DNA of 64,000 nucleotides from Saprolegnia diclina VS20 (Eukaryota; Oomycota; Saprolegniomycetes; Saprolegniales; Saprolegniaceae). The position numbers were made by a program, and so were the translations under genes. The first letter of the stretch is position 1. Each line of letters opens with the position of its first letter. Where the stretch lies: assembly GCF_000281045.1 (NCBI RefSeq), contig NW_008246135.1, positions 38,676 through 102,675 on the forward strand, written 5' to 3'. Shown one piece after another: positions 11,301-22,963 of the stretch. Below the pieces are notes generated by a model. The model was not told where the DNA came from and ran no database searches. It saw nothing but the letters and a program-made list of their open reading frames with translations.

Positions 11301-11657
11301 GACCTCAAGACCAAAACCGACATGGCGGCGCGGGTCCATGCGGCAAAAGAAGCCATTCTGCGCTGCGCGTGCGTCATTGTCGTTCTCTCAAGCAAGAGCG
11401 CCAAGAACGAGATGCTCAACGACCAGCTCGCGTTTGCCGAAGACAAGGGCAAACCCATCTTCCCAGTGGTGCTCCACACGGAGTTCACAGCACTGCCGCC
11501 CAACCAAATGTACTCGCTCTCGCGCGCGCCAATGCACCATTTTGCGCTCGACCTCGGGTTTGCAACGTCGTTTGAGCAGCTCTTGCACGACCTCAGCCCC
11601 CACGTGGCGGCCGACCGCCCGAGCCTCGTCGACGACGACGACTATGGCATTGTGTAA
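8331..11657 (+). CDS. Four-TM, ankyrin-repeat protein with two C-terminal TIR domains
   Basis: Six exons (8331-8852, 8897-9732, 9779-9916, 9966-10293, 10346-10453, 10503-11657) sum to 3087 nt, or 1028 residues, all in phase. Residues about 70-250 hold four hydrophobic helices (LLLFGLGILAVDVLAIVYYY; FLVYSTAPFILLLFLP; VIVVLLLLYSFYLFLVAL; CIAFLVFFSIPAYIAVF). Ankyrin repeats follow up to about residue 670 (for example TPLHWAAINGQWSCASLLLA, SPLHWAVRNNKLDVVRILVD). TIR1 is at about 680-820 (VMISYTHSHAEFALKLRKSL, AWLDTMDPSGIGGG, SEWCLKELACAK) and TIR2 at about 880-1010 (FVFIAHGDC, PVYLDL, VIVVLSSKSAKNEM). TIR domains signal through NADase activity or by scaffolding. TIR1 keeps the glutamate (residue 756) at the position of the catalytic one in SARM1-type enzymes; TIR2 has glutamine (952). 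The start is uncertain: the frame is open to an ATG at 8082. Confidence 0.8.
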
Positions 11658-12604
11658 TGGACAGTCTTGTACTCTTCTTCGTTGCTGTGTTTTGCGATGT
11701 ATCTTGGCAGCAAGGTTGGCCCAGCGTTGGGATGTCATGACGATCTTGGCTTGCCCACCGGCGCCAAGGGATTGGATTGGCTAAAAATTGGAAATATTGG
11801 GCAGCAAATCTTCCTTTTCGACCAATCCAGCACAAGCATATATGCGGCGCAGTGTGATTCCCGGCGCTTCCGATGCCAGAATCGCGCTGAAATTTTTTGT
11901 CGACAATACGTAGCGTATGGATAGAGGACACTTCGGGGAGCACGGAATGCAATGTCGCGTCGTCGTTCGAAGCCTATAGCGAGCGTCATGGGGTATTGAA
12001 GATTAATTAGTGGCATACGCCATATTTAGCCATATTTAAGGGCGATTGTCCAGCAGGAGGGCAGTACAGGCCCACCAAGACCTGGTATGGAGATACGAAA
12101 GACCAAAGACGTGTTAAGCTGCACACCTATGCTCTAGCACGGCAGAAGGCACGCAGGAACGTACTGTAGGAGGTACGGCGCCAGAATTTGTCGTTGCCGT
12201 CAAGTGCTTGGAGAAACTAGGACGCGCGATGGATAGCCTCTATACCTAGAAAAAGTGCACAAAAAAAATGCTGGGTACTTCACTGTTCCAACCCTTCTAG
12301 ATGGGTTGTCGCTAGATCGAGTATTGGTCGTGCAATTGTACTAGTAGCATTTTTGGCTCGACACCGCGACCATTCCACCGATGCTGGTCGTTGACAAGGG
12401 TTTTCCATGCGCCTCGAGGTGCGATAAACGCTAAAGCTAGTTTAAACACGTTTGCATAACGTTCTTGGAACGCTTGTGCCTTTGCTCTGCCCATCTTCGA
12501 CGTGCTTCGTTGACTTCGCGTGCACTCCACGCAAACACTGTTTCCTCCAAACAGAATGTCAAACGCTGGATCTGTGGCGTGCTGACGCAATACAACGCGT
12601 CAAA
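11658..12604. other. Intergenic
   Basis: Nearly 1 kb of mixed composition with no recognisable gene. A 92-codon minus-strand frame at 12312-12590 has no known motif and was not called. The downstream end holds the upstream region of the PPR gene. Confidence 0.45.
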
Positions 12605-12612
12605 TTATCCGG
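12605..12612 (+). promoter_or_regulatory. TTATCCGG motif upstream of the PPR gene
   Basis: TTATCCGG lies 35 bases before the ATG at 12647. The same core recurs just upstream of the cysteine synthase gene and, in a cluster, upstream of the second kinesin. The function is unknown. Confidence 0.35.
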
Positions 12613-12646
12613 ACGCGAACATCCTGGAAAACCAATCGCTCGCTCC

Positions 12647-15600
12647 ATGCTGCGCCAGGTTCGCCGCTTGAAGCTGCGCCCGCCGCCGCAATCGCGACCG
12701 ACTTCCGCGCTGGCGACCGACGACCGGAAATGGCAGCAGGCGCTCGAGACGTACTCGGAGCAGCAGTGGCGCAGCGTCTTGGCCGACGAGCACCTTGCGC
12801 CCGCGCTGCACAAGCCCGGCGTCACGAGCTACGTGCATCTCGCCAACAAGCACCCGGGCCTTCTCGAGCCGCTCCTGAGCGCCGTTGTCTCGGGCGTCCA
12901 TGCGCAGCATCCTCACAGCATGGCCGACCAAGAAGCTTACCTCGTCACGGTACGCCTCCTTCTCGGCGACATCCAGGTCGCTCACGCGCGCTGTAGGTGC
13001 TCCAAACGATGGCCTCGTACAGCGGCGAGCCAAAGTTGACGCGTGCGACCTCGTTCGTCATGGCTGCGCTCGCGCCCACCAAGCCGGCGCAGGCGACACT
13101 GCTCTTCCGCGCGTCCTACCGCGCCGCCACACACAAGTCGGGCCCCGCCGGCGCCTTTCATTACCTCTTGACGGCGCTCACCAAGCACCAGCACATGGAC
13201 GAAGCGTACCAGCTGCTAACGTTTGCATCGAATGAGCGCATCAAGCCGCGGGCGGACCACATTAGCGTCGTCTTGCACTGTCTCGGGCGCGCCGACGAGG
13301 CCAAAGGCGCCGCATTGGTCCCGTCGTTTCTCCGACTTACGCTCGAGCTCTTGAGTCGCCTCAAGCTCGAGACGAGCCCGCGCTTTTGGCTCCAGAGCAT
13401 CACGTCGGCGACGAGCACGGACAACACGTCGCTCGCTCTCCAAGGTATAGTTTTCTTTATATTTTTTGCATTTTCAAAGGTGTACTTTAGTCTACGACGC
13501 AATGCGGTCCAAGCGCATCAAGCCTCGACCCGACGCCGCGCACGTGCTCCTCGAGTACTTGCACCCGCGGAATGGCGCGGTTGATGCAGCAACGTCGTTT
13601 GTTCGCATTTACAAGGACGTGGTCGACGCGCGTGCCACGTCACCGGTGCGGCCTTTCTCATGTTCCAACGATTTCACATAATATGTGGTAGGCCATTTTT
13701 CTAGTGGCGCTGGACGCCGCGGCGACCATGCAGGACGCGGCGCTGGTCCGGACGATCTTAGCAGATGTGGACGCTGCAGAGATGCCAATGGGCCACGGGC
13801 TTCTCAACGCCGCGCTGCGCGCCCTCGCAATTACGACCGACGACGGCACCCGTGCGACGAGCCACAGTACATGGAGCACAACTCTTATGCACTGGAGTAG
13901 ATGCCGATGTGGCCACCGAGCTGGAAGGCCGCTTGATTGCAGCCGGCTTCAAACCGACGCATGCGACACTCTCTGCGATCGTCCGCCTCCATCGCCACTC
14001 GCTCAACGACCTGTATACGACGCTGACAGCGTTGGCGCCAGCCTTCTCTGTGCCGACGCACCAGAACGTGACCGACCCTGCGTCCCACGTTGCGTACCTC
14101 GGTCTTGTCCACTGGATTCGGTACGAGAACGGCGGTCGCGCCGCCTCGGACGCGCTTGAAACGTTGCTCAAGTCGCCCCACTGGCACTTTGATGCCTTCA
14201 TGGTGCCTCTCTTATCTCTCTACAACGTAATTGGCTCATCTATGGCATAGCGAGACCGGCTCGTTCACACCTTTGTCTTGGCCCATCAATTTGAACTCGC
14301 AGCGCATTACATGCTCGCGCACACGGACGCGCCGCTCCACCGTGACGTGTACGCGTCATGGTTTTCCACAGCCTTTGCTGCCAACGCGCCCCTGCATGCT
14401 GCTGTTGACGTGTTCAAAGCCTGGCAGGCGACGGGGTCGGTCACGCTCGAGGACTTTGGCGACGTCATCTACTACCTCTGCCAGCGCCAGGACCTCACCA
14501 GTGCCCTCGACGTCTTTGAGCTTCTTGTACAGAGATGGGTGTGGGGTTGATACTAAGTCTTGATACTGTTGCGTAGCACGAGCCACCGACCGAGAAGATT
14601 TGCGTGGCGCTCATGAAAGCACTGCATGCCGAGCAGTCGAGCGCGTGTATCGACAGCAGCTTCAAAGATTTCTTCCGTCTCGCAGTGGCCCGGGGCGATG
14701 CCAAAGCGCCAGCATTCCACTCGGCGCTCAACCTCGCCGTGACGTCGGCGGACGAAGCGTTTGTGCGCGAGATCCTCGAAACCACGGTGCTCTCGTACAC
14801 CGTCGACGACACGCCGACCTGGCGCTTGGATCAAGCAGCCTACAACAAGGCGCTGTACGCCTGCGCGGCGCACCCGAACCTCCACGCACTTGGTCTGCGC
14901 GTCTTTGACCACATGCACCAGTGCGTCTACGGATTCTAGACCAAAGGTCTATGACTTATGTATTGTGTGTAGGCACCGGGTCGACATCAACGAACTGACG
15001 ATGATGGCGTGCGCGAAAATGGCCAAGTCGTTCCCAGCGTCCTCGGCGACGTTGAAGCTCCTCGCCGATTTCAAAGAGTATGTGCTATATCGTCGTCTTG
15101 GTGGGATAAAGCGAGTGGGTAGGCTCAACCAATGGCCGACAATTGAGGTGTACACAGTGATCCTCGGTATTTTGGCCCAGCACCGTCAGTGGGTCGATTG
15201 TGACGTGCTCTTTTCGATGCTGCAAGAACAGGATGTGGCATTGGACCTCAAAGCGACCACGCTCTTTGGGTGCGTCCTCGCGCAGCAGTGCCGGACAGAC
15301 GAGCTCCTCACGCTCATTGCACAGATGGAGCAGCGCGGTATTGTAGCTCGACTTGTCGGATTTTTTGGGTTTTTACCGTCTTTTTCGTAGGAATCGAACC
15401 GGACGCGTTGTTTTTGCGCGAAATTCTCGCGCGGCTGTACAAGCACTACGACGTGGACAAGTGCCTTGATTTTTGCAAGCATGTTCTCTCGGTCGCGCGG
15501 TGCCAAGGTGCAATATTGTCTTCTTTTTATGCACTAACCAGTCGCTGACTAGTCTACTATCACTCGATGATCGAACTCGCGCTGCGTCACGGTACGCTAT

Positions 15601-15986
15601 GGAATTATAGAAATGGAGAATAATGTCTATCTGTCTAGGCCTCTTGGACCGAGCGCTCAACCTCGTCATCCAAATGGAGTGTGACGGGTTCACGATCCAC
15701 GCTCATGTGCTACTGGACATTATTCACCGCGTCACGACGATGCAAGAGCTGGAAAAGCTCATTTCGGTCTTTGCGCAGCTCAACGACGGCGGTAACCCTT
15801 ATTTTTCGACAATTTAGACGACAACTTGTCTCTTGGGATGTAGACGTGGACCGCGACGTGCCGTTCGAGGCGTCGGTGTTTGACGCGCTCCTCGAGAAAT
15901 GCGACGCCATGCAAATCAAGAGCAGCGTCGCGCTGCGGTTCATTGAGCGTCACGCGACCGCGCTGGGCTACACCGTCCGCGCATAA
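12647..15986 (+). CDS. PPR-like helical-repeat protein, probably mitochondrial
   Basis: A large gene of more than a dozen exons separated by short introns. The N-terminus, MLRQVRRLKLRPPPQSRP, is arginine-rich without acidic residues, typical of a mitochondrial presequence. The rest is a chain of paired helices of PPR spacing: FHYLLTALTKHQHMDEAYQL, then a segment ending RADHISVVLHCLG, VYDAMRSKRIKPRPDAAHVL, VYTVILGILAQHRQWVDCDV, LFSMLQEQDVALDLKATTLF and FDALLEKCDAMQIKSSVAL. PPR proteins bind organellar RNA and act in its processing or translation. Exons often begin or end within repeats. The exact exon list was not fully resolved, and some exons around 13650-13910 are uncertain. The repeats are diverged, so a general PPR/TPR-like label is safest. 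Confidence 0.65.
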
Positions 15987-16106
15987 TGCATGGGTTAACA
16001 CTAGACAAGAATAGAGACTATAGCGTTGTATACAAGCTTGCCAACTTGCTGGCGCTTCAACTAGTAGCGCCATTTTTGCCAATCATGTACGCTCAAGCAA
16101 AATGCT

Positions 16107-16642
16107 GTGCTCGCATTGGCTCGAGGTAAATGCTTTTCCATTGGTCCATTCCACCAGATTGCCGCCAAGCGCCAAATGCAAAGTCGGAAGAAGCATGTGC
16201 TGACGCCGGACGAGAAGATGCTGATCGTCCGCACGCACGAAGAAGTCCTGAGCGACGTCCGGCGCCGGCGCCCTGTGCGCGACCTCGTCCACGAGCGTGT
16301 TGGCTTTTCCAAATCGACGATCGCAAAGGTCGTTGCACAGTGGCGGCGGGACAAGGACCCAACCTTGCGCCAGCAGCGCCAAGTCACCGTGGCTGTCCTC
16401 CGCACTCACCAGCGCACGCGCTCGGCACTGAAATCCGCGCTCTCATCGCATCGCTGACGAACAAGGCCAAGCCCGTCACGGCGATCAGTCTCGCGGCCGA
16501 GTTAGCTGCGTACGATACCTGTCTTCATCTCCTCCTCCTACTTGTCTCTACTAGCCGACACAACGTTGCCGTCTCGATCCGCACCATGCGCCGTGTACTC
16601 CACCGCATAGGCTATGATTTCAAGAAAGTGTCAGCCGATTAA
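16107..16642 (+). mobile_element. Truncated Tc1/mariner-type transposase remnant (N-terminal HTH only)
   Basis: The translated stretch HVLTPDEKMLIVRTHEEVL, then VGFSKSTIAKVVAQWRRDKD, is a helix-turn-helix typical of the N-terminus of Tc1/mariner-like transposases. After a frame change near 16385-16410 it continues EIRALIASLTNKAKPVTAIS and, across a possible intron (from about 16500, ending ACTAG at 16555), VAVSIRTMRRVLHRIGYDFK, the second DNA-binding segment. The reading stops at 16642 and the DDE catalytic domain is absent, so it cannot be autonomous. No terminal inverted repeats or target-site duplication were found. A host gene co-opting this DNA-binding fold is possible, but the frame change argues for decay. 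Confidence 0.6.
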
Positions 16643-17761
16643 GTAGGGCGCGATACGTCAAGCCAGCAGTAAAACCTCTCATCCAACGCTACACCCGTCG
16701 TCCATGATCCCACTGCGTTCATCCAGTGATCCCCACTGCGTTATGACTGCTCTTGCACGACGGTGATCTACGCCATCTTGCGTAGCGCGTTGATCAAGGA
16801 AATAAGATCAAGGGAATACTTATTCCCTGGTGTCGGTCTACGATTTTCGCTCAGAACCTGTACCGCCAGCTTCACGGCGTATCCGACCGAAGGGCATAAA
16901 TGAATCAGGCACCGTCGATGGGATATACTTCCCCGGATCTCTCTGCGTGTGATGCACGCAGCGGCTGCAGTTGTCCTTCGCGGTGAACTCGCGCGTTGGC
17001 TTGTCCTTCACCCGAGCTGCGGCTTCGAGCCACTGGAGCTGCCGGTGCAAGCTTCGAAACCAGCTCAAAGGCGTCCAGGCAACATGCTAAACTTCATGCC
17101 GTGCGAAATACCGCCTCATCATTACTTGCTCGAGCGCAGTGGCCAACAAATCTGCGCTCCTAGTGCAAGAGTCTATAACAGGTCTTGAATTTAGGTGTTT
17201 CACCTGTACCTGAAAGCGCGTTTTTGTGTAAAATTGGAGCGTCAAAGCGAAAAAGCAGCACTTACCCTGTCAGCAAAGACCGGTAAAAGCATCGCACGAG
17301 CATAGCAAGCACTGAAAAGGGAGGCTATAGTGACTGAGAGATGTCTCGCACTTGACAAGACCTAGTCCAGCAACGTTCTTTGAAGCGTGTGCGATACTCG
17401 CGTGGTTGCTGCTCCGCCATTCCAGCGTCCGTGCTCCACCGCCCATTCTAGTTGTCCTTCCGAGCCGTGAATAGGGGACCGGCGCGCGACATATCCAACG
17501 GCCATCTACTTAATGGCTCGCAGCCTTTGCGCAATAATCTACAATATATTTCAATTGATTGTAACAATTCTCAAATATATTGAAGTGAATTAATCAATAC
17601 CCCAATCTATTTAAATGAAAATAGCGATACTCCTTCACAAGCAGAAACAATGTTCCTTGCTCGAGGCCAACGCAGTCTCTGAAATGCACTAAACGACGGG
17701 GGATCGAATAACATACATGTGGTTCCGACTTCAACCAACGATCGAACAAATGTACTAGCGT
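16643..17761. other. Intergenic, partly AT-rich
   Basis: About 1.1 kb without a recognisable gene. A near-duplicate of about 15 bases (GATCC[C]CACTGCGTT) occurs near 16705 and 16729. Between about 17530 and 17640 the DNA becomes strongly AT-rich with repeated CAATATAT/CAATCTATTTA-like words. This could be spacer or further transposon decay. Confidence 0.4.
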
Positions 17762-20700
17762 CTACTTGAAGTAGCTCGCGAGGTTCTCGAGAAGCGACGG
17801 CGCGAGCGCGCTCGTGACATCGGCGAGGAAGGACTGCAGCGCGGCCTCAAAGTTGGGGTTGAGAATCACGTCGCAGTACTGGCGCTGGAGCACGTCGACC
17901 TCGTCCGAGTTGTGCAGCCGATGGAAGCAGCTGCGCGTCTCGCTAAACGTCTTGTTCCAGTGGCGTTTGAACGCGGGCGAGAGGTCGTGGCACGTCGCGC
18001 TGTAGTCGCCGGCCGCCGACCGCCCGAGAAGGAGCTTGTTGACGTGCATGCACTCGCACGTGGCAGCGACGTCGACGATGTACATGTCGAGCGACGCCAA
18101 ATGCCCGAGAAAGCCTTGGGCAAACGGAAGGCTAAAGAGGTTGGACTGCTGCAGTGATGAGACAAATGAGCGGACTTTGTCGAGCAAGTTCTGGACCCAG
18201 TCGAGGTACTTGGTCGTATCGTCGTCGTTGTCGGACGACGTCGTATTAGCCGTCGCTTGCAGCGCGACAAAGTTGGGGTGGTGCGCGAGGAGCACGGCCG
18301 ACGGCTGCTTGGTCGAGCACCCGCTCGCTGCCCAGAGCTGCCCGTCGAACGCGTTCGAGCCGTACCGGTACGCGTACTCGCCCAGCGAGTTCGTGTCCAT
18401 CATGTCACCAGGTGTATGGAACCCTTGCGGCATCCACTCTGCAAAGTCGGTCGCGACGTCGGCAGCCACAATGTTGTACCGACCGCCGCCGACGTCGTCG
18501 TACACGAGAAAGCTCATTTCGTCGTTGATGCCGTCGCCGCTATTGCTCCCGACATAGCATGTGCCTTCGACCGTCCGCGTGGTCGGCGACGGGCTCGTGC
18601 ATCCGTGGCAGGCTTCCCAGAGCGCGTACACGCGGTCCACGTTGCCCTAACCTCACCATTCAGATCTTATAGCCATAAATCAATGAATATGTACATGGTG
18701 CAAGAGAAAGATCGGGTCTGCCGGACTGATAAATGTGGTCATGAACCCGCCATTGTTGTCGTGTGGCAAGACGTGGATGTCGCCGAGGGCGATCGGGATG
18801 AACGACCGGTACGCCGTAGCCCGCGCGAGGTTCGATGCGAGGCGCAGAAAGGACGTTGTCGCCATGGGCACCGAGTAGTACCCGCTCTGGTCGCTCTACA
18901 TACATCGTCGTTGAATACAGAGCAATACACCGGACAAAGCCGTACCGTGTCGCCCCAGCCGCGACGAAGCACGGGGCAGTTGGGGTCGTACGCGGTCGAG
19001 AAGCGGCCAAGCGTCATACCGGCGCGCCAGTTGCGCGTAATGTCGTTCAAGACGCAGTAGCCGGTCGCCCCGCCGGACGGCGATCCCGTCGCGGGGTCGC
19101 TGTACACTGGCACCGTCTTGTACGTGCCTCGCGTCGAGCCGCCGCCGCCCCACTCTTGCAAGACCGCTACGTATACCAAGATAAACATCTGGGGCTCGTA
19201 GAGTTGGCTGTGTACGGTTGCATTCGAGCTTGTTGCGGCAGCCATTCGGTACGGTTGCATTCGAGCTTGTTGCGGCAGCCATTCGACTGCATATTGGCGG
19301 CATCCCGCGTCCAGTCCCAGTACGGAAGATCAATGCAAGCGCAGACGCCGCCCGTGGAGCGCATGAGGTTCTGCACCATGAGCAGCCACTTGCGGTGCCA
19401 CTGCACAAAGCCGTTCGTGTGGTGCGCGTACTGGTCGTTGGGCGAGTAGACGTGGATGCCCGTGAGCTTTTGGTAGTACCCACTCTGGAAGATGCGGTCG
19501 ACGCACGTCATGAACGTCGCCTTGTCTTGAGCCGAGAGCGCGGCCCAGTCGCGCCGGACGTTGGGGCAGTTGCTCTTGGCGCATGTCGACGGCGCTGACC
19601 CCGTGCACGTATACAGCGCTTCGGTGCGGCAGCGGTAGCTGCACCCGTCGCCCGACTTGGTGTTGCCGTCGTCGCACTGCTCGCCAGGTGACACGATGCC
19701 GTCACCGCACGAAACGCCGCGGCTGCACACGGATGGACTACCAGAGCACTGGAAGCCCGGCACCAGTTGGCACTTGCTCGAGCACCCCGCTGTGCCCGCC
19801 GTGTTGCCCACGTCGCAGGCCTCGGAGCCAGCGACGATACCGTCACCGCAGGTCTATGCCAGTTTACAAGAACCATAGAGGATGATGCTGGAAGTTACCG
19901 CTGCGCACGCACTAGGCTTGGTACCGCTGCATCCAAAGCCGCGCTCGATCGTGCACGTAGCGCTACAGCCGTCGCCAGCCCTCGTGTTGCCGTCGTCGCA
20001 CGCTTCCGAGGCCACTTTGATCCTACTCGATGCGTTAGGGTATCCAAGGACGGGATACTGGATAATGGATAGTGCAAGGTTACCCGTCGCCGCAAACCGG
20101 CGTGCAGGTCGAGACGCCGTTCGCATTGGCTCGGCATTGGAAGCCAGCTTCGACAATGCACGTGCTGCTGCACCCGTCACCCGACACGGCGTTGGCGTCG
20201 TCGCACGTCTCGGGCGAGAGCACGCGGCCGTCGCCGCAGATAGGGCTACACGACGACTTGCCGGCGCTGTTGATCGTGCACTGGTAGCCTCTCTCGACCG
20301 CACACGTGCCCGAGCAGCCGTCCCCCGACTTGGTGTTGCCGTCGTCACAGCCTTCACTGGACGTCTTGATGCTGTTGCCGCAGACGCCGTAGCAGTTGGT
20401 GCCTTTGCACACGTAGCCCGGCTCGATCGTACACGTCGCGGTGCAGCCGTCGCCGGACTTGGCGTTGCCGTCGTCGCAGCGCTCGCCCGACTCGAGGATC
20501 GCGTTACCGCACCTGGGAGAGGATCCTTTAATGGTAGCGAGTACAAGGTCGTCATCGTACACGGACGGGCCGGGCGTCGTGAGCTTGCAGTTGAGACAGC
20601 CTTGCGCGGTACTGTCGCATTCTTCCCACCCAGTGACAATGTCATCGCCGCAAATCGGCTTGCACACCGAGTTAGGCGTGCCGACGTTCGAGCAGGCCCA

Positions 20701-22215
20701 GCCCGTCTCGATCGCACAGTTCGGGTCGCAGCCGTCGCCGCTGAGCGTGTTGCCGTCGTCGCACGCTTCGGTGCTCGCGAGCCGACTGTCGCCGCAGACC
20801 GCAGCGCACGTCGAAGGTGCGGTACCTGTGCACTTGAAGCCCTCTTCGGCAGCGCACGAATACGAACAGCCGTCGCCCGAAATGTGGTTGCCGTCGTCGC
20901 ACGTCTCGACGGGGAAGGCGACGACGCCGTCGCCGCAGGTGGCTGCGCACGTCGACGCGCCGGACGAGCCCGCAGAACAGGTGTAGCCTGCTTCCACTTG
21001 GCAGGCGTTACTGCAGCCGTCGAACGACGCCGTGTTGCCGTCGTCACAGCTCTCGATGGCCGGGAGCACGTAGCCGTCCCCGCACACCGGTGTACACTGC
21101 GACTTGCGCGCAGTAGTGGCTGCGCAGCTGTAGCCTTTTTCGACGACGCAGTTGGCACTGCACCCGTCGCCGGACGTCAGGTTGCCGTCGTCGCAGCCTT
21201 CGAGGCCGCTGGCGCGCACGCCGTCGCCGCAGACCGCCGTGCAACGCGACGGTGTCCCGGTGCATGACGCACCGACTTCAACCTGGCACGCCGACGAACA
21301 GCCGTCGCCGCTGTCATGGTTGCCATCGTCGCACGTCTCGGCGCCTTCGAGGACGCCGTCGCCGCACGATCCAAGGTGGCACGTGCTCGTCGTTGTTCCC
21401 GTGCACGCAAAGTTGGGCTCGATCTGGCAGTTGGCCGCGCACCCGTCGCCTGGCTCGGTGTTGCCGTCGTCGCATTGCTCGTCTGCCGTGAGGAAGCCGT
21501 CACCGCAGACGCGGTTGCACTGCTTGGCGCATGCGCTCGAGTAGCATCCGGCCGTGCACGCGGCGCTCCATGGACGTCCGTAGCTCGCCTAGTCGTCATC
21601 GTTAGTCGTTTCTGAGTGGCGCTGTATATGTCGTACCACAGAGGTGCTGCACGACGCCGACTGCTGCGAGACGCAAGCAGCGCAGACAGCGTCGGACGGG
21701 TGGCACTGGGGCCCAGCGCTGCACTCGGTGATGCAGCTCGGGCTCTGGCACGTCTCGTAGCAAGGGAGCGACCACGCGTTGCGGTCGCAGGTCGACGGCG
21801 CGTTCTTGGCGACACACGCCGTGCACTCGGGGCGCACCGAGTTGGCCGAGCATATCGGGTTGGGCAAGCACATTTGCGCGCAGGCTTCCGTGAGCCCGAG
21901 TGAGAGGCAGTGGCAGTCTTGCGCGATCGAGTACGCTGGGTCGTAGCCGGGCATGCCAATGACGTAGCACAAGGGTGCATACGTCTGCTGCGCCGCCACC
22001 TTGGCAATGCACGAGTGGCTACACAACACCTCAAGCCATGTGCCACGACTTGTCAATGTACCATGCTGCGGTGACACTCGCGTCATTCGAGAGGAGGAAG
22101 GGGCTCTGCAAGATGAGGTTGCCGGCCTGGTAGAAGATGTTGGGGCAGTAGGTCGGGTCGGGCGTCGCCGCCAAGGACGCGGCAGCCAGCGCTGCAAGCA
22201 CGGAGAGGCTCTTCA
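17762..22215 (-). CDS. Secreted tyrosinase with an N-terminal array of Myxococcus-type cysteine repeats
   Basis: The ATG at 22215 opens a signal peptide (MKSLSVLAALAAASLAA) and a Cys-rich region. About 14 copies of a CDDGN..SGDGCS..C unit follow (DUF4215 / Myxococcus cysteine-rich repeat type), roughly 19600-21500. The tyrosinase domain is next: CuA with HHTNGFVQWHRKWLLMVQNL and DLPYWDW, and CuB with DPIFLLHH, which continues across an intron into a DRVYALWEACHGC segment. The C-terminal ~290 residues are Cys-containing and not recognised. Tyrosinases oxidise phenols to quinones, for pigments or protein cross-linking; a secreted form suggests a role at the cell wall. Several short introns are present, one internally duplicated (19208-19287). 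The start is supported by the signal peptide and two CCAAT boxes. Confidence 0.8.
19208..19287 (-). repeat. 37-bp tandem duplication inside an 80-nt intron of the tyrosinase gene
   Basis: Two near-perfect copies of a 37-base unit (starting around 19214 and 19251) lie between the CuA exon and the next exon. Splicing GT at 19287 to AG at 19208 joins ...AANM to HQLYEPQMF in frame. Removing one unit leaves 43 nt, the normal intron size in this window. Confidence 0.65.
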
Positions 22216-22963
22216 TGCGACGCTTGAAATCCGCAACTGACGTTGCGAGATCCGAGGCAAAGATATTTCGAAAAAAACAGCCAATCAACGGCGGGTTGCC
22301 CTTGCCTCGGCCAATCAAACGCGTCCAATCGCGATCTTTGGTGGGGACACCCTTTCGCATACAATGCGGTGGATGGACACCGGGTTACGAGCGGATGAGT
22401 AGTCCATCGCATGATCCAGCTACTAGAATATATGGCTCTAGCTGCGACAGACCAAGGTGCCATCTACCTGGCAGTAGCCCTGCACTCGTAAATGCAGCAA
22501 CGTATGGGACTCCAGTCATGGGACTAACTCGCGAACCTCGGCAATGGGACAAGGATTATTGAGGCGACATTGCTACCCGGCATCGAGCGACTGAAATTGC
22601 AGAGCGATGAACAGAGAGCGAGGGGCAGAAGAAGAATTACCGTCCGGCGACTGGTACTCCAAGAATTTCGAGCTACTTTACTCCCTCGAGTACATTGAAT
22701 GTGTCGCCCCCAACACCCAAGTGAGCTAGCTGACGCCCATGCCTTGGCTCTGGATAAAAGAGAGTTGGCACGTGTAATGGCCAAAGGCACAGGAACGTCT
22801 CGCACTGGTGAAGCCCAGTCGCGAGCCCGACCGCACAAAACTGTGCGGCAACAAGATTGGCGGGACGCATCACAGGGTGCTGTAAAAGAACAGAGTCGCT
22901 CGGAGTACGTATATCGACAAGCAGAGATTCGAGGGTGCTACCTCCAATGCCCACAATTACATT
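22216..22963. other. Intergenic
   Basis: Holds the upstream region of the tyrosinase gene, including its CCAAT boxes, and the 3' side of the following minus-strand gene. I see no further coding segment. Confidence 0.5.
22281..22315 (-). promoter_or_regulatory. Two CCAAT(CAA) boxes upstream of the tyrosinase gene
   Basis: CCAATCAA occurs at 22281 and again at 22311, about 66 and 96 bases before the start at 22215. The identical extended word twice in 40 bases suggests a functional element. Confidence 0.45.

Noticed and set aside
12312-12590. 92-codon minus-strand frame
   Set aside because: No family signature, no neighbour logic and ordinary intergenic composition.
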